A stretch of 64,000 bases of DNA from the NCBI GenBank assembly GCA_009785325.1, contig WQWN01000001.1:62001-126000 (forward strand), in the 5' to 3' direction. This stretch comes from Candidatus Saccharimonadota bacterium. Lineage in GTDB: Bacteria > Patescibacteriota > Saccharimonadia > Saccharimonadales > Saccharimonadaceae. Positions 9,251 to 18,034 of the stretch are shown here, piece by piece; position 1 is the first letter of the stretch, and every line of letters starts with the position of its first letter. The position numbers and the translations under genes were made by a program. Under the pieces are notes generated by a model. That model worked only from the letters and a program-made list of their open reading frames with translations. It did not search any database and had not been told where the DNA came from.

Positions 9251-9256
9251 TATAAT
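9251..9256 (+). promoter_or_regulatory. -10 box of the UvrD-like helicase gene (leaderless)
   Basis: A perfect TATAAT lies 7 bp before the ATG at 9264. No convincing -35 box. Confidence 0.65.
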
Positions 9257-9263
9257 TGAAATT

Positions 9264-12200
9264 ATGAAATTTGAGGAGGTTTATCGGAGACTGAACGCGG
9301 AGCAGCGGGAGGCAGTAGATGAGGTGGAAGGGCCGCTTTTGGTGTTGGCGGGGCCAGGGACGGGGAAGACGCAGCTTTTGAGTGCGCGAGTGGCGAATAT
9401 TTTACGGGAGACGGACGCACTGGCGGAGAATATTTTGTGTTTGACATTTACGGAGGCGGGGGCGAGAAATATGCGAGAGAGGCTGGCGGGGTTTATTGGG
9501 CAGGATAGTTATCGAGTGGGGATTAGTACTTATCATGGGTTTGGACGGGAACTGATTTCGGAGGCGCGAGACTACTTTGCTGGGCGGGAGTTAGAGAAAG
9601 CGGCGGATGAGATTAAGATTTATGGGATCGTGAAAGGGATTTTGGACGGGCTGGAGTATCGGGATATTTTGAGAAGGGCGGAGGTGCGAGATGTGATTAG
9701 TACGATTTCGGAATTGAAGAGGGAGCTGGTGAGTGCGGAGGATTTACGAAGGATTGTAGAGCAGAATCGAGAGGTTGCTACGGAAGTGAATGGAGTTTTG
9801 GCGGAAGTGATGGGCGGAGTGAAGCGGATGCCGAGTAAGCTCGAGCAGGCGGTAGAGATCTATGGGGCGGTTTTGGAGGTTTTGGAGAAGAATTTGATGC
9901 GGGAGAAAATTGGGCGAGTGGGCGGGATTGCGGAGGAATACGTATTTAGTTTGAAACGGGCTTTTGCAGAGGCGGAAGCGGAAGGGAAGGCGCGGGCGCT
10001 GAATGCTTGGAAGACGAAATATCTAGAGAAAGACCTGAAGGACCGACCGATTTTGAAAATTGAGGCAGGGAATCGGAAGATGGAGAGTATGGCGGGTGTT
10101 TTGGAGAAATACGCGGCGGCGCTGGAAGCAGAGGGGTTGTTTGATTATGACGATATGATTTTGGAGGCGATTCGGGTACTGGAAGAGAATGACGATCTGC
10201 GGTTCACGCTGCAGGAGAAATATTTATATATTATGCTGGACGAGTATCAAGATACGAATGCAGCGCAGAGTCGAATCATTGAGCTTTTGACGAATAATCC
10301 TGCGAGCGAGGGGCGGCCGAATGTGATGGCGGTGGGAGATGATGACCAGGCGATTTATGCGTTTCAAGGAGCGATGAGTTCGAATTTGTTGGAGTTTTAT
10401 GAGCGATATCGTGATGTGAAGGTGGTGAATTTGGTGAAGAATTATCGGTCGGGGGTGGGGATTTTGGAGTTTGCGCGAGGGGTGGCAGGGCAGATTGAGG
10501 GGAGGTTTGGGTTTTCGACCTTTCCGCCAAATGGCGGTGTCCAAAAACCAGAGATAAACTCTGATTTTATGGACGAATTGCCGGAATTAAAGAGAGGGAG
10601 TCTGGAAATGTGTAAAGAGCTAGTCGCGGAGAGTGGGGTGAGAGCGGAGATTGAGCGGGTAGAGTTTAAGAGTAGTATAGGAGAGAATGCTTGGGTAGCG
10701 GGGAGGATTGCGGGGCTTTTGAAGAGCGGAGAGGAAGCTAGGGAGATTGCGGTGATTGCGCCGAAACATGCTTATTTAGAGAAGTTGCTGCCATTTTTAC
10801 ATGAGCGTGAGGTAGCGGTGACTTATGAGAAGCGGGAGAATATCTTGGAAGCTCGGGCGGTGCGGGAATTGGTGGCTTTTGCGCGGCTAGTTTTGGATCC
10901 TCGGGATGAGAACTGGGCGGAGGTTTTGAGTTTTGAGTTTTTTGGGATTGATCCGATGGAGATTTGGAAGGTGTCGTGGAAGGCAGCAAGTGAGCGGAGA
11001 GGGTGGGCGGAAGTTGTGGTGGAAAGTGAGTGTGAGGAGCTAGTGCGGGCGGGGAAGTTGGTGTTGGATTTGAGTTTGAAGGCTAAGACTGAGACGCTGG
11101 AGAAGATGGTGGACTATATGACGGGTGCGGAGAAGTTGGTGGTGGGAGAGGAGGATTTGACGAGTCCGATGCGGGGGTTTTGTCTGGGGCGGGATGCGCG
11201 GGGAGTTTATGAGGTACTGAATTATTTGACGGTGCTGCGAGATAGATTGGCGGATTTTCGAGGAGAAGAAGGGAGGGGTTTGAGGGACTTGATTGAGTAT
11301 GTGGAGGCGTGTGAAACGGCGGGGGTGAAGGTGATGAATACGAGTCCTTATAATGAGGCGGTGGATACGGTGAACTTGATGACGGCGTATGCAGCGAAAG
11401 GGCTGGAGTTTAAGCATGTGTTTGTGATTAGCGCGGATGATAAAACTTGGGCAGGTGGGAAGAACAGGGTGAATATGGTGAACCTGCCGGTGAATTTGCA
11501 GAAGATTCGACACGTAGGGGATTCGCAGGATGATAGGCTGAGGTTGATGTATGTGGCGATTACGCGGGCGAAAACGAATCTGTATGTGACGAGTAGCTTG
11601 TGGAATTATGCGGGGAAGGCGCTGGAGCGGCTGAGGTTTTTTGATGAGAGAGAAGAGGGGGGTGTGGTACGGAATCACTTGTTGCCTGATGAATTTGCTG
11701 TAGTGCGGAATGGAGGAGATGCGGGAGTTGTAGGAGTGGAGGAATTGGAATTAAATTGGCGGGATCGGCATGTACCGGTGAGTGTAGAGATGAAAGATCT
11801 TTTGAGGGAGCGACTGGAGAAGTATCGGATTAGCCCGACGCATTTAAATTCGTTTGTGGATGTTGTTTATGCGGGGCCGCGGAAGTTTTATGAAAATACG
11901 ATTTTGAGGTTTCCGCAGGGGATTAGTGTGAGCGGGGTTTTTGGGAACTGTGTACATGCAGCACTGGACTGGTGGCAAAGGGAAGTTTTGAAAGGTGGAG
12001 TAGTGGGGGTTGATGGGGTTTTGGAGGTTTTCGAGAGGGAGCTGGCGAAAGCGGGAGGGCTGAACGCTGGCGAGAAGGAGTTACTGCAAGAGCGGGGGGA
12101 GTTTGCGCTGCGGGAGTTTTATAAGCAGCGGGGGGAGATGATGGCGATGAAGAATATCAGGAGTGAGGTGAATTTCGGGACGGAAATGATTGCGCTAGGG

Positions 12201-12626
12201 GATGTGATTTTGACAGGGAAAGTGGATCGAATGGAGATCGATGAGGAGAAGAAAGAGATTATAGTGGTGGATTTTAAGACGGGGCCGAGTAGGACGAAGA
12301 TTAGTCGGAGTGATTTGAAGACGCATAAATATCTGCAGCAGGTTTACCTATATAAATTGCTCGTGGAAAATTCGGTGAAGTTCCGCGGGTATGAAGTGGT
12401 GGGGGCGAGACTAGAGTTTGTGGAGGCGGATGATGAGGGGGTGGTGAATTTTCTGGAGATTTATGAGTTTGATAAGGAGGAATTGGAGCGGTGCGAGAAG
12501 TTGCTCAGGGCGGTATGGGGAAAGGTGATGGCGTTTGATTTTCCTGATGTGAGTGAGTATTCGGAGGATTTGGCTGGGGTGCGGAAATTTGAAGAGGAGC
12601 TGATTGTGGGGCTGGAATCCGCTTAA
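9264..12626 (+). CDS. UvrD/AddA-like DNA helicase fused to PD-(D/E)XK nuclease
   Basis: This 1120-aa protein begins with a superfamily 1 helicase: Walker A GPGTGKT (~30-36), DEYQDTN (Walker B), GDDDQAIYAFQGA (motif III), and late motifs around GLEFKHVFVISAD and RLRLMYVAITRAK. The C-terminal ~250 residues form a RecB-like nuclease with NCVHAALDWWQ and GKVDRMEIDE...VVDFKTG. This domain order is that of AddA/RecB-type end-resection enzymes, so double-strand-break repair is the likely role; no AddB partner is adjacent. I chose ATG 9264 rather than 30 bp earlier because the -10 box sits between them. The coding strand is strikingly G-rich. Confidence 0.9.
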   Translation: MKFEEVYRRLNAEQREAVDEVEGPLLVLAGPGTGKTQLLSARVANILRETDALAENILCLTFTEAGARNMRERLAGFIGQDSYRVGISTYHGFGRELISEARDYFAGRELEKAADEIKIYGIVKGILDGLEYRDILRRAEVRDVISTISELKRELVSAEDLRRIVEQNREVATEVNGVLAEVMGGVKRMPSKLEQAVEIYGAVLEVLEKNLMREKIGRVGGIAEEYVFSLKRAFAEAEAEGKARALNAWKTKYLEKDLKDRPILKIEAGNRKMESMAGVLEKYAAALEAEGLFDYDDMILEAIRVLEENDDLRFTLQEKYLYIMLDEYQDTNAAQSRIIELLTNNPASEGRPNVMAVGDDDQAIYAFQGAMSSNLLEFYERYRDVKVVNLVKNYRSGVGILEFARGVAGQIEGRFGFSTFPPNGGVQKPEINSDFMDELPELKRGSLEMCKELVAESGVRAEIERVEFKSSIGENAWVAGRIAGLLKSGEEAREIAVIAPKHAYLEKLLPFLHEREVAVTYEKRENILEARAVRELVAFARLVLDPRDENWAEVLSFEFFGIDPMEIWKVSWKAASERRGWAEVVVESECEELVRAGKLVLDLSLKAKTETLEKMVDYMTGAEKLVVGEEDLTSPMRGFCLGRDARGVYEVLNYLTVLRDRLADFRGEEGRGLRDLIEYVEACETAGVKVMNTSPYNEAVDTVNLMTAYAAKGLEFKHVFVISADDKTWAGGKNRVNMVNLPVNLQKIRHVGDSQDDRLRLMYVAITRAKTNLYVTSSLWNYAGKALERLRFFDEREEGGVVRNHLLPDEFAVVRNGGDAGVVGVEELELNWRDRHVPVSVEMKDLLRERLEKYRISPTHLNSFVDVVYAGPRKFYENTILRFPQGISVSGVFGNCVHAALDWWQREVLKGGVVGVDGVLEVFERELAKAGGLNAGEKELLQERGEFALREFYKQRGEMMAMKNIRSEVNFGTEMIALGDVILTGKVDRMEIDEEKKEIIVVDFKTGPSRTKISRSDLKTHKYLQQVYLYKLLVENSVKFRGYEVVGARLEFVEADDEGVVNFLEIYEFDKEELERCEKLLRAVWGKVMAFDFPDVSEYSEDLAGVRKFEEELIVGLESA

Positions 12627-12663
12627 CGTTGCGTTTTCAGTATGGGGGTGATTTAATTGGGCA

Positions 12664-12700
12664 ACACACGAGCCGGCTAGTCGGCTTTGTGTATTATTTT
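12664..12700 (+). terminator. Intrinsic terminator after the helicase gene
   Basis: The stem AGCCG (12671-12675) with CGGCT (12682-12686), extended by ACACA/TGTGT outer pairs, is followed by ATTATTTT. It separates the helicase from the zinc-ribbon gene. Confidence 0.6.
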
Positions 12701-12745
12701 GCCGACAAGGTCGGTCGTATATTATCAGGAAAGGTGGTGAATGGC

Positions 12746-12892
12746 GTGAAATACTACGCGTCAAAAAACCAGACAGGTAATTATGTCACAGAGGTTCACT
12801 GTAGTGGTTGCTCCAGAGTGAGCTACAAAAACCCGCACTTCGCACACAATGACCATGTGTGGTGTCCGCACTGCGAAAAGCACAAAGTATAA
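12746..12892 (+). CDS. Small zinc-ribbon protein
   Basis: Starting at GTG 12746, behind AGGAAAGG, this is a 48-aa protein containing HCSGCSRV and WCPHCEKHKV, two CxxC knuckles about 20 residues apart. That is a classic zinc ribbon, of unknown role. An open frame runs upstream to 12629 but crosses a terminator hairpin, so the short form is preferred; GTG 12734 and 12737 are also possible. A TATTAT -10-like box lies at ~12718. The base composition (C about equal to G) differs from the very G-rich genes on both sides, and terminators lie on both sides, as for a separately acquired unit. Confidence 0.55.
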   Translation: MKYYASKNQTGNYVTEVHCSGCSRVSYKNPHFAHNDHVWCPHCEKHKV

Positions 12893-12895
12893 GCA

Positions 12896-12909
12896 TGGGC
12901 TGCAGCCCA
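12896..12909. repeat. 14-bp palindrome just after the zinc-ribbon gene
   Basis: TGGGCTGCAGCCCA is a perfect palindrome immediately downstream of the stop. It could be an operator or an RNA stem; no more can be said. Confidence 0.4.
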
Positions 12910-12923
12910 CCCACCCAACACAA

Positions 12924-12966
12924 GCCGGCCAGCATCTCAAAACGAGAAGCGGCCGGCGTTTTATTT
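12924..12966 (+). terminator. Intrinsic terminator before dus
   Basis: The stem GCCGGCC (12924-12930) with GGCCGGC (12951-12957) encloses a smaller CTC/GAG stem and is followed by GTTTTATTT. Confidence 0.85.
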
Positions 12967-12970
12967 GTGG

Positions 12971-12976
12971 TAAAAT
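12971..12976 (+). promoter_or_regulatory. -10 box of dus (leaderless)
   Basis: TAAAAT, 7 bp before ATG 12984, placed directly behind the preceding terminator. Confidence 0.6.
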
Positions 12977-12983
12977 GGTGGGT

Positions 12984-13943
12984 ATGGAATTTTGGAAAGA
13001 ATTGCCGAAGCCGTTTTTTGCGCTGGCGCCGATGGAAGCTGTGACCGATGTAGCTTTTCGGCACGTGGTCGCAAAAGCGGGGCGGCCAGATGTTTATTTT
13101 ACTGAGTTTACAAATACGGCGAGTTACGCGAGCGAAAAAGGGAGATGGAATGCGGAGCAGAGGCTAGTTTTTAAGCCGAGCGAGCAGCCGATCGTGGCGC
13201 AGATCTGGGGGAGTGTGCCAGAGAATTTCGCGATTACGGCGGCAGGATGTGCGGAAATGGGATATAGGGCAGTTGATCTGAATATGGGATGTCCTGAGAA
13301 AAACGTAGTGAAAACAGGTGGTGGTAGTGGGCTGATCCTCGATCCGGAGAGGGCGGGGAAGATTATCGCGGCGACGAAAACGGCGGGACTACCAGTGAGT
13401 GTGAAGACGCGACTAGGGTTTACGAGGACAGAGGAATGGCGAGATTGGTTGACGTTTGTTTTGAGGCAAGATGTGGTGAATTTGACGATACATCTCAGGA
13501 CTCGGAAAGAAATGAGTGTGCCAGCAGCGCATCATGAACTGATTCCCGAGATCGTGAAGTTGCGTGATGAGATCGCGCCACAAACGACATTATGCGTGAA
13601 CGGCGATGTGCGAGATAGGGCGCACGGGATGGAGATCGTGCGGGAGAACCCTGGCGTAGATGGACTAATGATCGGGCGCGGAGTGTTTCGTGATGTGTTT
13701 TGTTTCAGTGATGGCGTGCAAGCGACGAAAGAGTCGCTACTGGAACTGCTGGAGTTGCATTTAGATGAGTTCGATAAGATGGTGGATGGGGACGAATCGC
13801 GAGCGCGGCGATTTGATCCGCTAAAAAGATTTTTTAAGATTTATGTGCGGGATTTCCCGAATGCGGCGGAGATGCGAGCGGAATTGATGGAGTGCAAGAC
13901 GACTACGGAGGCGAGGGCGGTTTTAGGTGCTCGAGTGTGGTAG
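12984..13943 (+). CDS. dus: tRNA-dihydrouridine synthase
   Basis: This 319-aa FMN enzyme reduces uridines in the tRNA D-loop. It begins with the FMN-binding LAPMEAVTDVAFR. The catalytic Cys is C103 in DLNMGCPEKNVVKTGGGSGL, the KTR motif is SVKTRLGF, and the FMN-phosphate segment is GLMIGRGVF. The start is ATG 12984; a frame extending upstream to 12849 crosses the terminator and is not used. Which uridine is reduced cannot be said. Confidence 0.93.
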   Translation: MEFWKELPKPFFALAPMEAVTDVAFRHVVAKAGRPDVYFTEFTNTASYASEKGRWNAEQRLVFKPSEQPIVAQIWGSVPENFAITAAGCAEMGYRAVDLNMGCPEKNVVKTGGGSGLILDPERAGKIIAATKTAGLPVSVKTRLGFTRTEEWRDWLTFVLRQDVVNLTIHLRTRKEMSVPAAHHELIPEIVKLRDEIAPQTTLCVNGDVRDRAHGMEIVRENPGVDGLMIGRGVFRDVFCFSDGVQATKESLLELLELHLDEFDKMVDGDESRARRFDPLKRFFKIYVRDFPNAAEMRAELMECKTTTEARAVLGARVW

Positions 13944-13967
13944 AATTAAGGAAAGGAGATTCTGGTG

Positions 13968-14216
13968 ATGAAAAAAGCTACGATTTATACGACGCAACAC
14001 TGCACGATCTGTCATTCTGTGATGGATTGGTTTGACAAGACTGGAGTGGAATACGAAGAGCGAGACGTGGCGGATGACGCGGCGATGGCGGAAGTGGAGA
14101 AGGCGCTCGGTCAGCCAATGACATCGGCACCAATTACTGTGATTGGTGATGAGGCAATTCAGGGTTTTGATCGGCCAGCAATGTTGGCTGCTTTTGAAAA
14201 ATTATCAGCGGAGTAG
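13968..14216 (+). CDS. Glutaredoxin/NrdH-like redoxin
   Basis: An 82-aa thioredoxin-fold protein with the dithiol motif CTIC (Cys12, Cys15) after TTQHC, the cis-Pro loop TSAPITV and the GFD ending of glutaredoxin and NrdH proteins. It should reduce disulfides in the cytoplasm. AAGGAAAGGAG upstream supports ATG 13968 (or GTG 13965). It may be read from a TAGAAT box at 13940-13945 inside the end of dus. The hydrolase follows 9 bp after the stop. Confidence 0.85.
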   Translation: MKKATIYTTQHCTICHSVMDWFDKTGVEYEERDVADDAAMAEVEKALGQPMTSAPITVIGDEAIQGFDRPAMLAAFEKLSAE

Positions 14217-14225
14217 GTATCGTCG

Positions 14226-15062
14226 ATGGAAGAAAAGTGCGTGAACTTGTCGAATTGCAAGATGTATTATTGGCAAGGGCGGTTTGACGGGAGGCGGAAG
14301 ACGCTGTTATTAGTGCATGGTTTTCGTGGTGACCATAACGGACTGAGGTTTATCGCGGAAGGACTAGAGGAGAAGTTTAACGTGATCGTGCCGGATCTAC
14401 CTGGGTTTGGTAAGAGTAGTGAGTTTGAAAGTGGGAAACATGATCTGAATGCGTATGTGGATGCGCTGAGAGAATTTATCGAGGAGTTAAAACTGAAGCA
14501 AAAGCCACTGATGGTGGCGCATTCTTTTGGGACGATCGTGACAAGCAAACTAGCATACGAAGCGCCTGACGTGATGGGTGAAAAAGTGGTGCTAATTTGC
14601 CCTATAGCGACGAAGGCGTTGACGGGAAGAATTGTGAAACTAGGAGATAGGATCGTAGGGCTGACAGGTAAGATGCCTGACAAGCTCGGGAAAAAAATGA
14701 CAGGATCGAAACTCGTGGCAGATCTGGTGAGTTTGAAGATGACAAAAACAAAAGACAAGGAACTGAAGCGACGCGTAAAGGAGGAGCATCGGAGGTATTT
14801 CGGGGGGTTTGCGACGAATAAGTCGATGATAGAAGGCATGAGGGCGGCGAACTCGGGGAGTGTGGGGATGTTTGCGCGAGAAATTGACAAGGAGATTCTG
14901 GTGATTGCGACGGAACTGGATGATTTGACGAGTGTAGAGTCACAAAAGAGGCTAGTAAAGAAATTTACGAATGCGCGGATAGAAGTAGTAGATGAGACGG
15001 GACATCTGGTACATTATGAGAGACCCGAGGAAGTGGCGAGATTAGTGAAAGAATTTATGTGA
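14226..15062 (+). CDS. Alpha/beta hydrolase
   Basis: A 278-aa cytoplasmic hydrolase with LLVHGFRGDHNG (oxyanion region), VPDLPGFGKS, nucleophile elbow AHSFGT (Ser), a likely acid in TELDDLT and catalytic His in DETGHLVHYERPEE. The substrate is unknown; esters and lipid-related substrates are typical for this fold. It lies in a likely operon with the glutaredoxin gene and ends in TGA facing the glycosyltransferase gene on the other strand. Confidence 0.85.
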   Translation: MEEKCVNLSNCKMYYWQGRFDGRRKTLLLVHGFRGDHNGLRFIAEGLEEKFNVIVPDLPGFGKSSEFESGKHDLNAYVDALREFIEELKLKQKPLMVAHSFGTIVTSKLAYEAPDVMGEKVVLICPIATKALTGRIVKLGDRIVGLTGKMPDKLGKKMTGSKLVADLVSLKMTKTKDKELKRRVKEEHRRYFGGFATNKSMIEGMRAANSGSVGMFAREIDKEILVIATELDDLTSVESQKRLVKKFTNARIEVVDETGHLVHYERPEEVARLVKEFM

Positions 15063-15096
15063 ACTCAATTCATCGACAGATAAGTGCTTGAGTGGG

Positions 15097-16386
15097 TTAT
15101 TTCTTTGGGGTTTCGGTGCTGGGTGACTTGCTGGGTTTAATAATTGAGTTATAGATTTCCTCAAAACGGTCGAGAGTGTGAGTGATGTCGTGGGTTTTGG
15201 CTATGCGCAGGCTTTCTTTTGAAAATTTGGCACGAAGAACAGGGTCTGTGGTGAGTTCGTAGAGACCTTCGGCGATTTGGTCGACGTTGTCTTTTTCGCA
15301 AAGGAAGCCGTTTTTGCCAGTATGGCAGAGTTCGGCGAGAGCGCCAGCATTTACAGCTACGATAGGTTGACCACACGCCATAGCTTCGAGCGTAACGATA
15401 CTCTGAAGATCTGCAGGGGAAGGCATACAGAAAACTGTGCCGACACGATGAAGCTCGATTATGTCTTCAGAATCGCGGTCGATGCGACCAGTGAAGGTAA
15501 CTTTGCGGGCGATGCCGAGGCGGCGAACTTGGTCTCGAAGATTTGCCATGTCGGTACCATCACCGACAAGAAGTAGGTGGGATTTAGTGAGTTTTTGGAT
15601 GCGAGCGAAAGCCTCGACGAGGATCGAGCAGTGTTTTTCTATATCGATGCGGCCGATATAAGAAATGATAGGTTTGTCGCTGGGGATTTTGTATTTTTTA
15701 TAGATCTCTGGGGAAGGTTTGGCGGGAGAGAAACGGGCGAGTTCTATGCCGTTACTGACGACTTCGACGGGTGCAGTAATCTGATGGCCGCGCGGATGGT
15801 TTTTTATCGTGATGTCGATGGCTAGCTGAGTAGGCATAGTGACATAGTCGAATTGTTTGAGGAATCCGACGCCGTAATGCTTAAGTGCGCCTGCAAGTGG
15901 GCGAGAGAACGGGGCGATGAGGCGGAGGTTTTCGAGGAGGTTTTCGGGAAGAACGTGGTTTGTGTGTATAACAGGAATGCCGTGAGTATGTGCGTAGCGG
16001 AAGATAGCCTGACCAATCATAAGAAATTGTTGATTATGAATAATGTCTGGTTGAAATTCGTCTAGAGCGCGGCGGATTTCGGCCTGAGGGTTTAAGGATA
16101 CTTTGAAGCCGTTTTTTGCGTAGACGCGCGGAATATTAACACCGACGATCTTGCGGCGGTCTGGGAGAGTGGCGGTTTGACTGTGATAAAAAGGGAAGTT
16201 GGTGGAGGCAGTGCGAATGATGCGATAATTGCCGTCTGTTTCTTCGTGATGGTCACCGTCCTGGCTAGGTGCGATGACGAGAACTTCGTGTCCGCGATCG
16301 GCCATGCCTTTTGCGAGGTTGCGACTAAAAGTCGAGACGCCGTTAATGGTGGGCCAGTACATATCTGATGAGATTACTATTTTCAT
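15097..16386 (-). CDS. GT4-family glycosyltransferase
   Basis: A 429-aa retaining glycosyltransferase. The N-terminal domain begins MKIVISSDMYWPTINGVSTFSRNLAKGMADRGHEVLVIAPS, typical of enzymes acting on lipid or mannosyl acceptors. The C-terminal domain has YIGRIDIEKH, LLVGDGTDM and the E-x7-E region EAMACGQPIVAVNAGALAE. It probably builds glycolipids or surface glycans at the inner membrane face. It is the only minus-strand gene in the first 21 kb, with C-rich coding codons that keep the plus strand G-rich. Confidence 0.88.
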   Translation of the reverse strand: MKIVISSDMYWPTINGVSTFSRNLAKGMADRGHEVLVIAPSQDGDHHEETDGNYRIIRTASTNFPFYHSQTATLPDRRKIVGVNIPRVYAKNGFKVSLNPQAEIRRALDEFQPDIIHNQQFLMIGQAIFRYAHTHGIPVIHTNHVLPENLLENLRLIAPFSRPLAGALKHYGVGFLKQFDYVTMPTQLAIDITIKNHPRGHQITAPVEVVSNGIELARFSPAKPSPEIYKKYKIPSDKPIISYIGRIDIEKHCSILVEAFARIQKLTKSHLLLVGDGTDMANLRDQVRRLGIARKVTFTGRIDRDSEDIIELHRVGTVFCMPSPADLQSIVTLEAMACGQPIVAVNAGALAELCHTGKNGFLCEKDNVDQIAEGLYELTTDPVLRAKFSKESLRIAKTHDITHTLDRFEEIYNSIIKPSKSPSTETPKK

Positions 16387-16392
16387 AGGGAC

Positions 16393-16398
16393 ATTATA
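16393..16398 (-). promoter_or_regulatory. -10 box of the minus-strand glycosyltransferase (leaderless)
   Basis: Reading the minus strand, a perfect TATAAT ends 6 bp before the ATG. Confidence 0.65.
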
Positions 16399-16476
16399 AC
16401 ACCTTTAGCGCAAGATGGGGGCGGATGCGACTATCAACATAAGTACGAGTGAAGAGTTCTAGACGATGAACTATGG

Positions 16477-16482
16477 TAGAAT
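16477..16482 (+). promoter_or_regulatory. -10 box of the GT4-smpB-xth-nudix run (leaderless)
   Basis: TAGAAT, 6 bp before ATG 16489. Confidence 0.65.
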
Positions 16483-16488
16483 GATGCC

Positions 16489-17571
16489 ATGAAACTGTTT
16501 TTTGACGCAAGGTTTATACGGACAGATTGGCATGATTCGATTAGTTTGTATTCGGCGAGTCTGGCGGGAGAGATCTTGAAGTGGCATGATGATGTGACGT
16601 TTTTGATTTGCGACGAGGAGCAGGCGGAGTTTTTGCCGGAAGGTGCGAAGACCGTGAAGATCCATGCGCCGGATAGTTTGCGGGAGGTGAGGAGTGGTCG
16701 GGTGATTGAGGGGCTGGGGGCGGATGTGGTATGGACACCACTACAGACAGTAGGGAGTAGTCGGGCTTATCGGCTGATTTTGACGATTCATGATTTGACG
16801 TATTTTAAGTTCAATACGCCGCCTGATGGAAAAAAATGGTGGGTGAGACTGGGATGGAAGTTGTTTCATATGACATATCTACCGCAGCGGATGATTTTGC
16901 GAAAAGCGGACGCAGTGATGGTGCCGAGTGAAGAAACGCGGCGAGAATTGCTGGAGGCGAAAATGTTTGAGGGGGATATAGAAGTAGTGAGTCCTGCACC
17001 GAGGAAGCTGAGCGATGTTCGGGAGAGACCTGCGCAAGGTGAGGATGCGCCGAGGAATATCGTGTATATCGGGACAGGACAGCGACATAAAAATGTAGGG
17101 GTACTAGTGCGGGGAATGGAGTTTTTGCCTGGGCGGGTTTTGCATTTGATGAGTCCGATGAGCGAAAAAGTGCGACGTAGTCTGCTGGCGGCAAAACCTG
17201 AAGGTGCGGAGATTGTTTTTCATGGAGGATTTGATGCGGAGAAGCAGGCGGAAGTACTGGCGGACGATGCGATTTTGGTGAGTGCGAGTTTGGCGGAAGG
17301 ATTTGGGATACCTCTCGTGGAAGCGATGGAGTTTGGGGTGCCGATTGTAGTGGCGAATACGGCGGTTTTCCGCGAAGTGGCGGGTGATGCGGCGGAGTTT
17401 TTTGATCCTTTTAGTCCTCAGGATTTTGCGCGGGCGGTAGAGGTGATGGATACAAAAGTTGTACGAGAAAGGATAGTCACGAAAGGGCTAGAGCAGGCGA
17501 AGAAGTTTAACTGGAGAGAGTCGGCGAAAGTAATTACAGAGACAGCGAGGAGACTATATGGGGAAAGATAA
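16489..17571 (+). CDS. GT4-family glycosyltransferase
   Basis: A 360-aa glycosyltransferase with the Wzy/mannosyltransferase-like layout: LILTIHDLTYFKFN in the N-domain, AVMVPSEETRREL at the domain junction, NIVYIGTGQRHKNVGVLVRGM, and the donor site SASLAEGFGIPLVEAMEFGVPIVVANTAVFREVAGDAA. Sugar and acceptor are not identifiable. It heads a tightly overlapping run with smpB (14-bp overlap), xth and nudix, which probably reflects genome compaction and not a shared function. Confidence 0.87.
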   Translation: MKLFFDARFIRTDWHDSISLYSASLAGEILKWHDDVTFLICDEEQAEFLPEGAKTVKIHAPDSLREVRSGRVIEGLGADVVWTPLQTVGSSRAYRLILTIHDLTYFKFNTPPDGKKWWVRLGWKLFHMTYLPQRMILRKADAVMVPSEETRRELLEAKMFEGDIEVVSPAPRKLSDVRERPAQGEDAPRNIVYIGTGQRHKNVGVLVRGMEFLPGRVLHLMSPMSEKVRRSLLAAKPEGAEIVFHGGFDAEKQAEVLADDAILVSASLAEGFGIPLVEAMEFGVPIVVANTAVFREVAGDAAEFFDPFSPQDFARAVEVMDTKVVRERIVTKGLEQAKKFNWRESAKVITETARRLYGER

Positions 17572-18034
17572 GAAGAAGAAACGAATTTCGACTGGGGTGA
17601 TTGCGAATCGACGCGCGAAGTTTGATTATGAGTTGGAAGATGAGTTGAGAGTGGGGATGAGTTTGGACGGGAGGAGAGTGAGGGCGGCGCGGGATGGGCA
17701 TGTTAGTTTGCAGGGGGCTTATGTGACGGCGCGGGATGGGCAACTGTGGCTGAATGGGGCTAGTTTCACTTTAAGGATGAATACGCGAGGCGGAGAGGAG
17801 AGGGCGGTGGATAGCTCGGCGGTGAGGTTACTGGCAACGAAAGAGCAGATTTTTGCGATGGAGAGGGAGAAGAAAGATGGAATGACGGTGGTACCGACTA
17901 AGCTTTTGACCAAAGGGAGGTTTATCAAGCTGGTGGTAGCGGTAGGGAAAGGGAAGAAGAAGTATGATAAACGGGAGACGATTAAGCGGCGGGATACTGA
18001 GAGGGAACATCGGCGGATGTTGAAGAAGCTGTGA
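17558..18034 (+). CDS. smpB: SsrA-binding protein
   Basis: This 158-aa protein partners tmRNA in trans-translation and rescues stalled ribosomes. Family signatures are ANRRAKFDYELEDELRVGMSLDGRRVRAARDGHVSLQGAYVTARDG, the INLLTKG-type segment TKLLTKGRFIKL, and a basic C-terminal tail (KKYDKRETIKRRDTEREHRRMLKKL) that enters the ribosomal A site. A GAGGAG precedes the ATG. No tmRNA gene was found in this window. Confidence 0.92.
   Translation: MGKDKKKKRISTGVIANRRAKFDYELEDELRVGMSLDGRRVRAARDGHVSLQGAYVTARDGQLWLNGASFTLRMNTRGGEERAVDSSAVRLLATKEQIFAMEREKKDGMTVVPTKLLTKGRFIKLVVAVGKGKKKYDKRETIKRRDTEREHRRMLKKL

Noticed and set aside
11040-11678. 212-codon minus-strand frame inside the helicase gene
   Set aside because: Composed of His/Pro/Arg/Ile repeats, the mirror of G-rich codons; helicase motifs on the plus strand are unambiguous here.
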